NCBI GenBank assembly: GCA_903839795.1
Contig: CAIMDR010000013.1
Coordinates: 1-8,943, forward strand
Source of the DNA: an uncultured Methylococcaceae bacterium
Lineage (GTDB): Bacteria > Pseudomonadota > Gammaproteobacteria > Methylococcales > Methylomonadaceae
Direction: 5' to 3'
Length of the DNA stretch: 8,943 bases
Shown here piece by piece: positions 1-5,607 of the stretch. A program made the position numbers and the translations under genes. Numbering within the stretch: the stretch's first letter is position 1; the number at the start of each line of letters is the position of its first letter. Under the pieces are notes generated by a model. That model worked only from the letters and a program-made list of their open reading frames with translations. It ran no database searches and was not told the DNA's origin.

Positions 1-57
1 CAAGGATGTGATATTCCAAAATTACCGCAGATACCCGAATTGGCTGCCGTTTAATCT

Positions 58-90
58 AGGGCTCTGATCGGTTACGTCCGTGTAGATAAA
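58..90 (+). pseudogene. Possible serine-recombinase N-terminal remnant
   Basis: Directly after an in-frame TAA (52-54), the plus strand reads S-R-A-L-I-G-Y-V-R-V-D-K, in frame with the ORF that starts at 94. Serine resolvases and invertases commonly begin M-(A)-L-I-G-Y-A/V-R-V-S, where the Tyr is part of the N-terminal catalytic fold. The codon where the start Met would sit is AGG, one base from ATG. The similarity then stops abruptly and the sequence becomes AT-rich, as at a recombination junction. The match is only about nine residues, so chance is not excluded. There is no catalytic Ser motif and no functional product is proposed. Confidence 0.28.
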
Positions 91-93
91 TTT

Positions 94-324
94 ATGAGTA
101 TAAAATATACTATTCCTGATATTTCAAATATACTGAAATTAGAACAAATAAAACATGACATAGAAAATAGTATGATTTTAATTGATAAGCTCAAAGAAGA
201 ACTTAATAATTGCTCCTCTACAGAATATTTTAAAGCTAAAGATAATTTACATAATGAAATATCAAAATTAGAGACGTTAAATCTTGAGTTGGCGTATGCA
301 TTATCAGTAGATAATCAAAAATAA
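94..324 (+). CDS. Small hypothetical coiled-coil protein (76 aa)
   Basis: I do not recognise this protein. It is 76 residues, rich in Lys, Glu, Asn, Ile and Leu, with no signal peptide or membrane segment. From about residue 15 to the end, Leu/Ile recur at heptad-like spacing (for example IENSMILIDKLKEEL, then LHNEISKLETLNLELAYAL), which suggests one or two amphipathic helices forming a coiled coil. The ATG at 94 has no obvious Shine-Dalgarno sequence. The frame stays open upstream to codon 55-57 through the recombinase-like peptide, so the ORF may be a chimera and the true start is uncertain. Base composition is far more AT-rich than the operons further right, which fits acquired or accessory DNA. 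It could be a small phage- or plasmid-type protein, or a decaying fragment. Confidence 0.42.
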   Translation: MSIKYTIPDISNILKLEQIKHDIENSMILIDKLKEELNNCSSTEYFKAKDNLHNEISKLETLNLELAYALSVDNQK

Positions 325-432
325 ACGGGGCCAAAGTAAACTTAAATAATTTCTTTGCATTTTTCTTCCGCCAACCAACAGGTCAACCTATCTTTTTTAT
401 TGTCATTTGTCGCCCTGCCAAACGCTCAATTT

Positions 433-579
433 TTACTTTAAACCGATCATTAACCAGTAAGTTTCCAAAGCACGGGGGATGAATGTGTTCGATTTTTTAC
501 AATCATCTTCCCCTTTTTGTATGGCGTACTTTAATATAGAAATTTTCCTGTTTAATTCTTCGTGTTTAATTGGCATCAT
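433..579 (-). CDS. Short hypothetical ORF (48 aa)
   Basis: An ATG-ATG pair at 579-574 opens a 48-codon frame ending in TAA at 433-435. The product is mixed and protein-like, beginning MMPIKHEELNRK and ending ETYWLMIGLK, with charged helical N-terminal and hydrophobic C-terminal parts. There is no Shine-Dalgarno sequence in front of either ATG. A second minus-strand frame overlaps its 3' half and continues about 20 codons further (ending RQMTIKKIG, stop near 382), so the two frames together could be one older gene broken by a frameshift. It converges on the 94-324 ORF. I assign no function. It may be a gene fragment or a chance ORF. Confidence 0.22.
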   Translation of the reverse strand: MMPIKHEELNRKISILKYAIQKGEDDCKKSNTFIPRALETYWLMIGLK

Positions 580-601
580 GGTTTAAGTAAAAATATAACC
601 A

Positions 602-656
602 GCAAATAAACGCGGACTGACCGGAAGCGTCGTGCTTTGTAAGTCCTGTTTATTGC
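602..656. repeat. Imperfect long palindrome, GTTTATT core
   Basis: GCAAATAAAC (602-611) is mirrored by GTTTATTGC (648-656) with one base indel. Inside it, GGACT (614-618) is mirrored by AGTCC (642-646), and at the apex AAGC (625-628) is mirrored by GCTT (634-637). Folded, this is one stepped hairpin of about 55 nt. There is no T-run after it, so it does not look like a simple terminator. REP-like or another small palindromic element is the likeliest class. It lies in the gene-poor stretch 580-1326. Confidence 0.55.
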
Positions 657-680
657 ATGGTCTTGTTAGTTAAATTTAAG

Positions 681-760
681 CTGGCAGGTTTATTTCGCGA
701 TGGGGCATTAAACGAGGAATTTATTAACATAAACCGGCCATTCAGAAATAAACCTCCAAG
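681..760. repeat. Inverted repeat with 11-bp perfect arms
   Basis: AGGTTTATTTC (686-696) and its exact complement GAAATAAACCT (745-755) are separated by 48 bp. Similarity extends outwards and inwards (CT-G before the arm and ATGG three bases after it, on both sides). The GTTTATT core is the same as in the palindrome at 602-656, so four alternating copies of the motif occur within 155 bp. This arrangement resembles paired REP units or the ends of a very small non-autonomous element. No flanking target-site duplication is evident. Confidence 0.55.
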
Positions 761-770
761 GTCGGAAATT

Positions 771-820
771 GGCCGATTGCGGCCGAAAATAGATAATTAC
801 AATTTCAGAATATTATCGGC
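771..820. repeat. Two nested short inverted repeats
   Basis: GGCCG (771-775) and CGGCC (780-784) form a tight stem over an ATTG loop. Overlapping it, GCCGAAAATA (782-791) pairs with TATTATCGGC (811-820) at 9 of 10 positions. The two stems share bases and are mutually exclusive, so the segment could switch between two folds if transcribed. Function unknown. Confidence 0.4.
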
Positions 821-847
821 AAAAGTCTGAGTTATTTTCTCAAGTGT

Positions 848-869
848 GACGGGGTTTGCAATTCCCGTC
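848..869. repeat. Short inverted repeat GACGGG/CCCGTC
   Basis: GACGGG (848-853) and CCCGTC (864-869) flank a 10-nt loop. The hexamer GTGTGA occurs before and again just after the structure, each time followed by a version of GCAATTCC, so this also looks like a degenerate short duplication. It is part of the repeat-rich non-coding island. Confidence 0.35.
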
Positions 870-919
870 CCGTGTGAGCGCAATTCCGTTATCTCGACCC
901 GATCCTTGATTATCCGTAA

Positions 920-931
920 CACTTATAAGTG
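920..931. repeat. Perfect 12-bp palindrome CACTTATAAGTG
   Basis: CACTTATAAGTG is its own reverse complement. Perfect dyads of this size can be operators for dimeric regulators, but no gene starts convincingly downstream; the only candidates are the translated tandem repeats. It sits 50 bp before the first 42-bp repeat and could mark the edge of the array. Confidence 0.35.
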
Positions 932-982
932 CAGGCAAATTGACTCTGATAATACTGCAATACAGAGTACGGGATGCTAATA

Positions 983-1192
983 CCACTATAAATGTCGCCA
1001 AACATTTTGCCTCGTTACTGCGACCCACTATAAATGTCGCCAGACATTTTGCTTCGTTACTGCGACCCGTCATGAATGTCGCCAAACATTTTGGCTCGTT
1101 AATGCGACCCACCATAAATGTAGCCAAACATTTTGTCTCGTTAGCGCGTTCCACTATAAATATCGTCAGACATTTTGCTTCGTTAGCGCGTT
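983..1192. repeat. Five tandem copies of a 42-bp hairpin-forming unit
   Basis: Five head-to-tail 42-bp units start at 983, 1025, 1067, 1109 and 1151, each beginning CCACTATAAATGTC or a close variant. Every unit contains AAATGT...ACATTT around a short loop. In the second unit this is a full 7-bp stem (AAATGTC-gcca-GACATTT). The tails fall into two types: units 1-3 end in GCGAC and units 4-5 end in GCGTT. Because 42 is divisible by three, long frames stay open on both strands (NVAKHFASLLRPT-like on plus, NEAKCLATFIVG-like on minus). Neither has a good start site or a recognisable fold, so I read this as non-coding minisatellite DNA. There are no unique spacers, so it is not a CRISPR. Confidence 0.93.
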
Positions 1193-1221
1193 CCACAAGG
1201 TGGTATGCTTATTCCATACCA
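1193..1221. repeat. Two adjacent hairpins closing the tandem array
   Basis: Right after the fifth repeat, CCAC-aag-GTGG (1193-1203) forms a 4-bp stem. It overlaps TGGTATG (1201-1207), which pairs perfectly with CATACCA (1215-1221) over a 7-nt loop. No run of T follows. The structures could mark the boundary of the repeat element or stall a transcript through the array. Confidence 0.45.
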
Positions 1222-1243
1222 TAAAATTGTCGTACTTATTCAG

Positions 1244-1295
1244 ATCCCCTCGATTTGCTCTCCACCTCAATCCCACTTTTTCAAAGGGGAAAGTG
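1244..1295. repeat. Degenerate C-rich/G-rich palindromic element
   Basis: The stretch has CCCCTC, then CCTCAATCCC, then CTTTTTCAAAGGGG. CCC(a)CTTT pairs with AAAGGGG over a 3-nt loop, and alternatively CACTTT (1274-1279) pairs with AAAGTG (1290-1295). It resembles, in decayed form, the ATCCCCCTTTTTCAAAGGGGG-type intergenic palindromes seen dispersed in various bacterial genomes (from memory, not checked). It lies just after the end of the minus-strand cvfB-like gene and might act as its transcript end, but it lacks a U-tract. Confidence 0.45.
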
Positions 1296-1326
1296 AATAC
1301 TGACTATTCTTTTATTAGCGATCTCA

Positions 1327-2154
1327 TCAAACCAACGTAATCCCATTCTTATCAATGCTGATTAACTGTTTTTTATACAACGCCCCAATGGCTTGTTTGA
1401 AGACTTTTTTACTGACGCCAAAGGTGGCATAAATCGCTTCGGGCGGACTTTTGTCGCTTAGCATCAAAGTGCCATTGTTGGCTTTTAGTTTGTTTAAGAT
1501 GTCATCGGTTAGCGATACCACTTTGCCGTAGCCGGGTTGGTTAAGATTAAGATCAATTTTACCGTCTTCTCTTATTTGTTTAATGTAACCGTCCAGCTTT
1601 TGGCCTCTTTTGAGGGGTTGAAACAGTTCATTTTGATACAGCAAGCCCCAGTGGGTATTATTAACGATGGCTTTAAAACCCAGTTCGGTTTTATCTGCGA
1701 TAATTAATGACACTTTTTGACCCACTTCAAAATCGACAGATTCATCTTCGATAAAGCGGTCAATTTTAGTGGTGGCGGCAATGCGGTTTTTGTCATCAAG
1801 AAACACTTTAACCAGATACGATTTCCCGACTTCCATTTCGTGGTGTTGTTCACTAAATGGAACCAGTAAATCTTTGGGTAAACCCCAATCCAAAAAAGCG
1901 CCTACATAATTAAGGGAGATTACTTTTAACCAGGCAATGTCATCGACTTGTGCCAAGGGTGTTTTGGTGGTTGCTGCCAGATGGCCTTCTGAATCCACGT
2001 AGACAAAGACATCCAGAGCATCACCTACCTGACAGTTTTCAGGCGGCTTTTTGTCTGCCAGTAATACTTTGGCGGAGGTGCCGTTGTCCAGATAGACATC
2101 CGGGCCCTGTTTTTTAACGACGTTTAAGGTATTAATTTTACCGATATTTAACAT
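1327..2154 (-). CDS. cvfB: CvfB-type S1 RNA-binding protein
   Basis: This is a member of the CvfB/YitL family, cytoplasmic RNA-binding proteins with tandem S1-type OB folds and a C-terminal winged helix, linked in Firmicutes to post-transcriptional control of virulence genes. From the ATG at 2154 it is 275 aa, close to the family's usual 280-300. It shows three S1-like barrels at about 1-63, 66-133 and 140-206. The first two each end in an AATTK motif; the third carries GYIKQIREDGKIDLNL. A winged helix follows at about 211-275, with SPPEAIYATFGVSKKVFKQA giving the helix-turn-helix. A TTG at 2166 would add four residues and overlap the rapA stop as TTGA. I prefer ATG because the family starts M-x-x-I/L-G and a GAG lies 7 nt upstream. 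It directly follows rapA and is very likely co-transcribed. The family assignment is firm; the RNA target is unknown. Confidence 0.9.
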   Translation of the reverse strand: MLNIGKINTLNVVKKQGPDVYLDNGTSAKVLLADKKPPENCQVGDALDVFVYVDSEGHLAATTKTPLAQVDDIAWLKVISLNYVGAFLDWGLPKDLLVPFSEQHHEMEVGKSYLVKVFLDDKNRIAATTKIDRFIEDESVDFEVGQKVSLIIADKTELGFKAIVNNTHWGLLYQNELFQPLKRGQKLDGYIKQIREDGKIDLNLNQPGYGKVVSLTDDILNKLKANNGTLMLSDKSPPEAIYATFGVSKKVFKQAIGALYKKQLISIDKNGITLV

Positions 2155-2162
2155 GGTAATAC

Positions 2163-5036
2163 TCAACTGGTAATGATGAAACGCACAGCGTCTAAGCGTA
2201 AATGGGCGACCTGAATATTTTCATGGGCCAGCATGGTTCGGTCTTTAAGCTGTTCAATTTCTTCGGTTTTAATGGTCGGGTTGACTTTTTTCAGTCGAAC
2301 CAGACGTTTTATTTCGGTGGTGAGTGATTCAAGCATGGCGTTGGTGGCTTCATCAATCAGGTCTTGCATGTCGGCTTTGGCTTTTAATTCTGCGGCCGCC
2401 AACAGTTTGGTGATGAGGACGCGCTGATTATTTAAAAAGGCAATGATTTGTTGTTTATCAAAGTTTTTGCCGGTTTCCAATAAACTGCGATGCTCCAAGG
2501 TTTCCGTCACATCCTGTTGATGCTGATTAATCAATACCCGAATAGGCGTAGGCGGAAGAAACCGGCCGATTTGTAATTCAGCCGGTGCGCTGCATTCAAC
2601 AATAAACAAACATTCCAGCAAAAATTGCCCCGCTTTTAGCTCGGGATGCCTGATGACGCTAATTGCTGCATTGCCGGTTTCACTGGATAGCACCAAGTCT
2701 ATGGCCGAGGTGACGATGGGGTGTTCCCAAGTCAGAAATTGCAGTTCTTCACGCGCCAGGGCAAGTTGGCGATTTCCGGTAACGGTTACGCCATCTTCAG
2801 ATAAGGCGGGAAAGTGAGACACCCGCATGTGATCGCTGGGGCGAACAATGAAGCAATCTGCCGAATGAAACTCGGTATCAACGCCATAGCATTCAAAGAC
2901 GTTTTCCATGTAAGGCCAAAGTGCGCCTTCATGTTCATAGCTGTTTATCTGGTCAATCAGTTCGTCGGATAATTCTTTACGACAGGAGTTTAATTCCAGT
3001 AATTGGTCGCGACCATTGTGTAATTGTGCCTCAATTTCTGCACTCAGTGCTTGGGTTTTGGCGATAAACGCATCAATATCCGCTTGATGGTTGTTGTCCA
3101 GTACGTCTTTCAGTTGATCTTGCAGTTTATCGGCAACCGCTTGGGCGGCTGAATTATTGCTGCGAAAGGCATCAAGGCCTTCGTCATACCATCGATACAG
3201 GCTGTGTTGCGAGGTGTTTTCAAGGTACGGGATATGTATTTGAATCACGTGTTTTTGACCGATACGATCCAGCCTGCCGATGCGTTGTTGCAATAAATCG
3301 GGGTTGGTGGGTAAGTCCCACAGAATCAAGTGATGGACAAATTGAAAGTTTCTGCCTTCGCTGCCAATTTCAGAACAGATTAATAGCCGTGCCGAGCTTT
3401 CCGGATCGGCAAAATAAGCGGCAGCCCGGTCGCGTTCAATAATGGTCATGCCTTCATGAAAAACCGCCGAAGCAATACCGACACGATCTTTTAAGGTTTG
3501 TTCCAGATCAATAGCGGTTTGCGCGTGTTTACAGATTAACAAGGCTTTTTGACCGCGTAATGAGGCGCTTGATTTGGTTTTTACCGACGTGATTAGTTTA
3601 TCAACCAACCAGATAAAGCGGGGGTCTTGTTGTAAGTTGGTATCCCGTTCCCACGCTTCAGTTTGGGTGCTCTGGCCGGTTAACGCATAGCCATAGCGTT
3701 CGCGTTCCGGAAAGCCTTGCACGGTTTGCCGTGAGTTTCTGAATAAAATCCGCCCCGTTCCATGATGATCGAGCAATATCTTAATTAACGCGTCTCTTGC
3801 AGAGGCCGATTTTAAAGGGTCATTAAGGTTTTCCAGCAAGCCGCCGACATTGTCGTCTTTAAGTAAACGGGTTAAATTTTGCTGGTCGTGTGCATCCAAG
3901 GTTTGTTCAGCCAGTAATAATTTGGCGGCATGGGCAACGGGTTCAAACAGTCGTTCTTCTTCAACGAAGGCAGAAAAGCTGTAAAACCGGTCAGGGTCCA
4001 GTAATCGTAAACGGGCAAAATGGCTTTCTTTACCTAACTGTTCAGGCGTGGCCGTCAATAAAATAAGACTGGGCGTTTGCAGGCTGAGTTGTTCTACAAA
4101 CCGGTATTCCGGGCTGGCGGCTTGTTCGCTCCATTCAAGATGGTGCGCTTCATCAACGATGACCATATCCCAGCCTGCTTGCAGGGCTTGTTGTTGGCGG
4201 TTCGGAAAATCAGAAAAAAACCGCTGACTGCACAGGATTAATTGTTCGGTTAAAAACGGATTATGGTCCTCGTCCGAGTCTGCATTTTCATCCAGACCGT
4301 CGTCATTCAGTTCTTCAAGGCAGCGTGCCTCATCAAACACACTAAAACGCAGGTTGAAGCGTCTCAGCATTTCGACCAGCCATTGATGCAAAAGGCTTTC
4401 CGGTACGATAATTAAAACGCGATGTGTCAGGCCATTAATCAGCCGATGGTGCAATATCAAACCGGCTTCGATGGTTTTACCCAAACCCACTTCATCTGCC
4501 AGCATAATCCGGGGTGCAGACCGGTTGGCAGATTCGTGGGCAATATATAATTGATGTGGAATTAATGAGGTGCGGCCGCCTAGCAAGCCTTTAATCGGAG
4601 ATTGCTGAAGTTGTCGCAGTCTTCGCCAAGTTTCATAGCGAAGTAAAAACCATGAACTGGGATCAATTTGACCGGTAAACAATCGATCTTGAGGCTTGTT
4701 AAATTGAATATGATGATTAAGTTCAACTTCTTCCAACAGAACTTCTTGTCCCTCCGCATTTTTTCCGACATAGATAATCAAACCTTCTTTCTCGATCAGT
4801 CGGGTAACGGTTAACTCTTCTTCATCAATCGATTCAATGATGTCGCCAACGGCAAAGCTGACGCGAGTTAAGGGCGCGTTATCACTTGCGTAAATGCGTT
4901 GTTCGTCACTGGCTAAAAAAAGCACGGTGACGCGTTTGAAACTTACTTCAAGAATAAGACCTAAACCAAGCTCTGACTCGGTATTACTAATCCAGCGTTG
5001 ACCGGGGATAAAATCTGCCATTGATTGAACTGCCAT
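2163..5036 (-). CDS. rapA: RNA polymerase-associated ATPase RapA (HepA)
   Basis: RapA is a Swi2/Snf2-type ATPase that binds core RNA polymerase and promotes its recycling after termination. The 957-aa product matches the family length (E. coli about 968) and architecture. The N-terminal Tudor-like region begins GQRWISNTESELGLG. Walker A is DEVGLGKT at 181-188, the Walker B/DEAH box is VDEAHH at 294-299, and motif III is LLTATPEQLG at 326-335. Motifs V and VI are SEIGSEGRNFQ at 555-565 and QQRIGRLDRIGQ at 583-594, with both arginines of motif VI present. A C-terminal RapA-specific region contains PSDHM, SEDGVTVT and RFLPPTP. Compared with E. coli from memory, there is an acidic insertion near 243-258 and a shorter linker near 450-475. 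The ATG lacks a clear Shine-Dalgarno sequence; Met6 is an alternative start. It heads an operon with the cvfB-like gene. Confidence 0.97.
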   Translation of the reverse strand: MAVQSMADFIPGQRWISNTESELGLGLILEVSFKRVTVLFLASDEQRIYASDNAPLTRVSFAVGDIIESIDEEELTVTRLIEKEGLIIYVGKNAEGQEVLLEEVELNHHIQFNKPQDRLFTGQIDPSSWFLLRYETWRRLRQLQQSPIKGLLGGRTSLIPHQLYIAHESANRSAPRIMLADEVGLGKTIEAGLILHHRLINGLTHRVLIIVPESLLHQWLVEMLRRFNLRFSVFDEARCLEELNDDGLDENADSDEDHNPFLTEQLILCSQRFFSDFPNRQQQALQAGWDMVIVDEAHHLEWSEQAASPEYRFVEQLSLQTPSLILLTATPEQLGKESHFARLRLLDPDRFYSFSAFVEEERLFEPVAHAAKLLLAEQTLDAHDQQNLTRLLKDDNVGGLLENLNDPLKSASARDALIKILLDHHGTGRILFRNSRQTVQGFPERERYGYALTGQSTQTEAWERDTNLQQDPRFIWLVDKLITSVKTKSSASLRGQKALLICKHAQTAIDLEQTLKDRVGIASAVFHEGMTIIERDRAAAYFADPESSARLLICSEIGSEGRNFQFVHHLILWDLPTNPDLLQQRIGRLDRIGQKHVIQIHIPYLENTSQHSLYRWYDEGLDAFRSNNSAAQAVADKLQDQLKDVLDNNHQADIDAFIAKTQALSAEIEAQLHNGRDQLLELNSCRKELSDELIDQINSYEHEGALWPYMENVFECYGVDTEFHSADCFIVRPSDHMRVSHFPALSEDGVTVTGNRQLALAREELQFLTWEHPIVTSAIDLVLSSETGNAAISVIRHPELKAGQFLLECLFIVECSAPAELQIGRFLPPTPIRVLINQHQQDVTETLEHRSLLETGKNFDKQQIIAFLNNQRVLITKLLAAAELKAKADMQDLIDEATNAMLESLTTEIKRLVRLKKVNPTIKTEEIEQLKDRTMLAHENIQVAHLRLDAVRFIITS

Positions 5037-5055
5037 TACACATCAAAAAATTACT

Positions 5056-5061
5056 ATTATA
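5056..5061 (-). promoter_or_regulatory. TATAAT -10 box for the rapA operon
   Basis: Read on the minus strand, GCTTATAATAGT contains a perfect sigma-70 -10 hexamer about 20 nt upstream of the rapA ATG, which implies a very short leader of about a dozen bases. At 17-nt spacing the -35 region (CGAAAC) is poor, so an activator or an extended contact may be needed. No strong ribosome binding site follows. Confidence 0.5.
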
Positions 5062-5234
5062 AGCGTTACCGAAGAATTGTTTCGGGTTTTATGTGCGCTG
5101 ATTAAGTGACGGCTCAGGTTGGCCTGTCAGGTTTTGTTAAGCCGCCATTAAGGTTGGGCAATCTATCATCTATCAGCATTAAAGAATTGATAAATTGTTA
5201 TTAAATCACCTTGGTCAAACTTAAATAGAATATT

Positions 5235-5546
5235 ATGAAAAAGTTGTTTTTTTTAATTTACTTAACGGTGGCTGTTGCCGTGTCTTTGTTTTCAGTGAGT
5301 GCTTTTGCAGACGGACACGGTAAAGGGCATCATAAAAATAAACATCATCACCATTCTGAAGGAGACAGATATTATCCGCAACAACCGCAATATCAACGTT
5401 ATCAAGATCCACGCTCCACGCAAGGTTTGGCGGGAGGCGTTGTAGGCAGTGTTTTGGGTTATCAGTTGGGCAACGGTAATCCCGTAGCAACAGGAGTGGG
5501 TGCAGCTGCCGGCTCTTATCTTGGTAATGGCATGTCGGGCAGATGA
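5235..5546 (+). CDS. Exported His-rich glycine-zipper protein, copy 1
   Basis: This is a 103-aa secreted or membrane-associated protein. Residues 1-25 form a classic signal peptide (MKKLFFLIYLTVAVAV, cleavage after AFA). There is no lipobox Cys, so it is not a lipoprotein. Residues 28-40 hold seven His with Lys and Gly, a plausible metal-binding stretch (inference). A Tyr/Gln/Pro linker leads to a C-terminal glycine zipper at 64-99, with glycines at i, i+4 spacing (67, 71, 75, 79 and 89, 93, 97), as in the glycine-zipper 2TM/17-kDa antigen-like family. Such segments insert in membranes or self-associate. It is followed 61 bp later by a paralogue. Its ATG has no clear Shine-Dalgarno sequence, unlike copy 2. 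The exact function is unknown. Confidence 0.85.
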   Translation: MKKLFFLIYLTVAVAVSLFSVSAFADGHGKGHHKNKHHHHSEGDRYYPQQPQYQRYQDPRSTQGLAGGVVGSVLGYQLGNGNPVATGVGAAAGSYLGNGMSGR

Positions 5547-5597
5547 TAGTCCGATTGTCTTAAACCATAGTATTACTGACATTAATTACGTATCAAT

Positions 5598-5602
5598 AAG
5601 GA
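5598..5602 (+). promoter_or_regulatory. Ribosome binding site AAGGA, sets start of copy 2
   Basis: AAGGA lies 5 nt before the ATG at 5608. This site, together with the signal peptide beginning exactly there, decides against the longer frame that opens at 5500 and would overlap the preceding gene. Confidence 0.7.
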
Positions 5603-5607
5603 ATCTA

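Larger units (their letters stand above)
325..982. other. Gene-poor stretch: one 48-aa ORF and palindromes
   Basis: Apart from the small minus-strand ORF at 433-579, I see no convincing gene here. A 57-codon plus-strand frame (657-830) runs through the inverted repeats without a ribosome binding site and is probably fortuitous. From 600 onward the stretch is a series of palindromes listed separately. No tRNA, rRNA or recognised riboswitch is visible. It leads straight into the 42-bp tandem array. Confidence 0.6.

Noticed and set aside
1..54. 3' end of a CDS entering from the left (17 codons, then TAA)
   Set aside because: An open stretch of 17 codons is too short to support, and the peptide is not recognised.
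602..656. Integron attC site
   Set aside because: The stepped palindrome looks superficially similar, but the terminal cores read GTTTATT, not GTTRRRY with a matching RYYYAAC, and no integrase or cassette structure is seen.
657..830. 57-aa plus-strand ORF
   Set aside because: It has no Shine-Dalgarno sequence, runs entirely through inverted repeats, and its peptide has no recognisable features.
983..1192. CRISPR array
   Set aside because: The units abut with no unique spacers and the whole 42-bp period is repeated. No cas genes are in the window.
840..1224. Two opposed repetitive proteins encoded by the 42-bp array (118 aa minus, 94 aa plus)
   Set aside because: Both frames are open only because the repeat length is divisible by three. 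The plus frame needs a TTG start, no ribosome site is visible, and the products are low-complexity repeats with no fold signature.
4580..4771. 63-aa minus-strand ORF inside rapA
   Set aside because: It lies in a different frame within a strongly supported, conserved gene.
5500..5607. Longer start for the second glycine-zipper gene
   Set aside because: It would overlap the first gene and bury the signal peptide. The ATG at 5608 has AAGGA upstream and begins a standard signal sequence.
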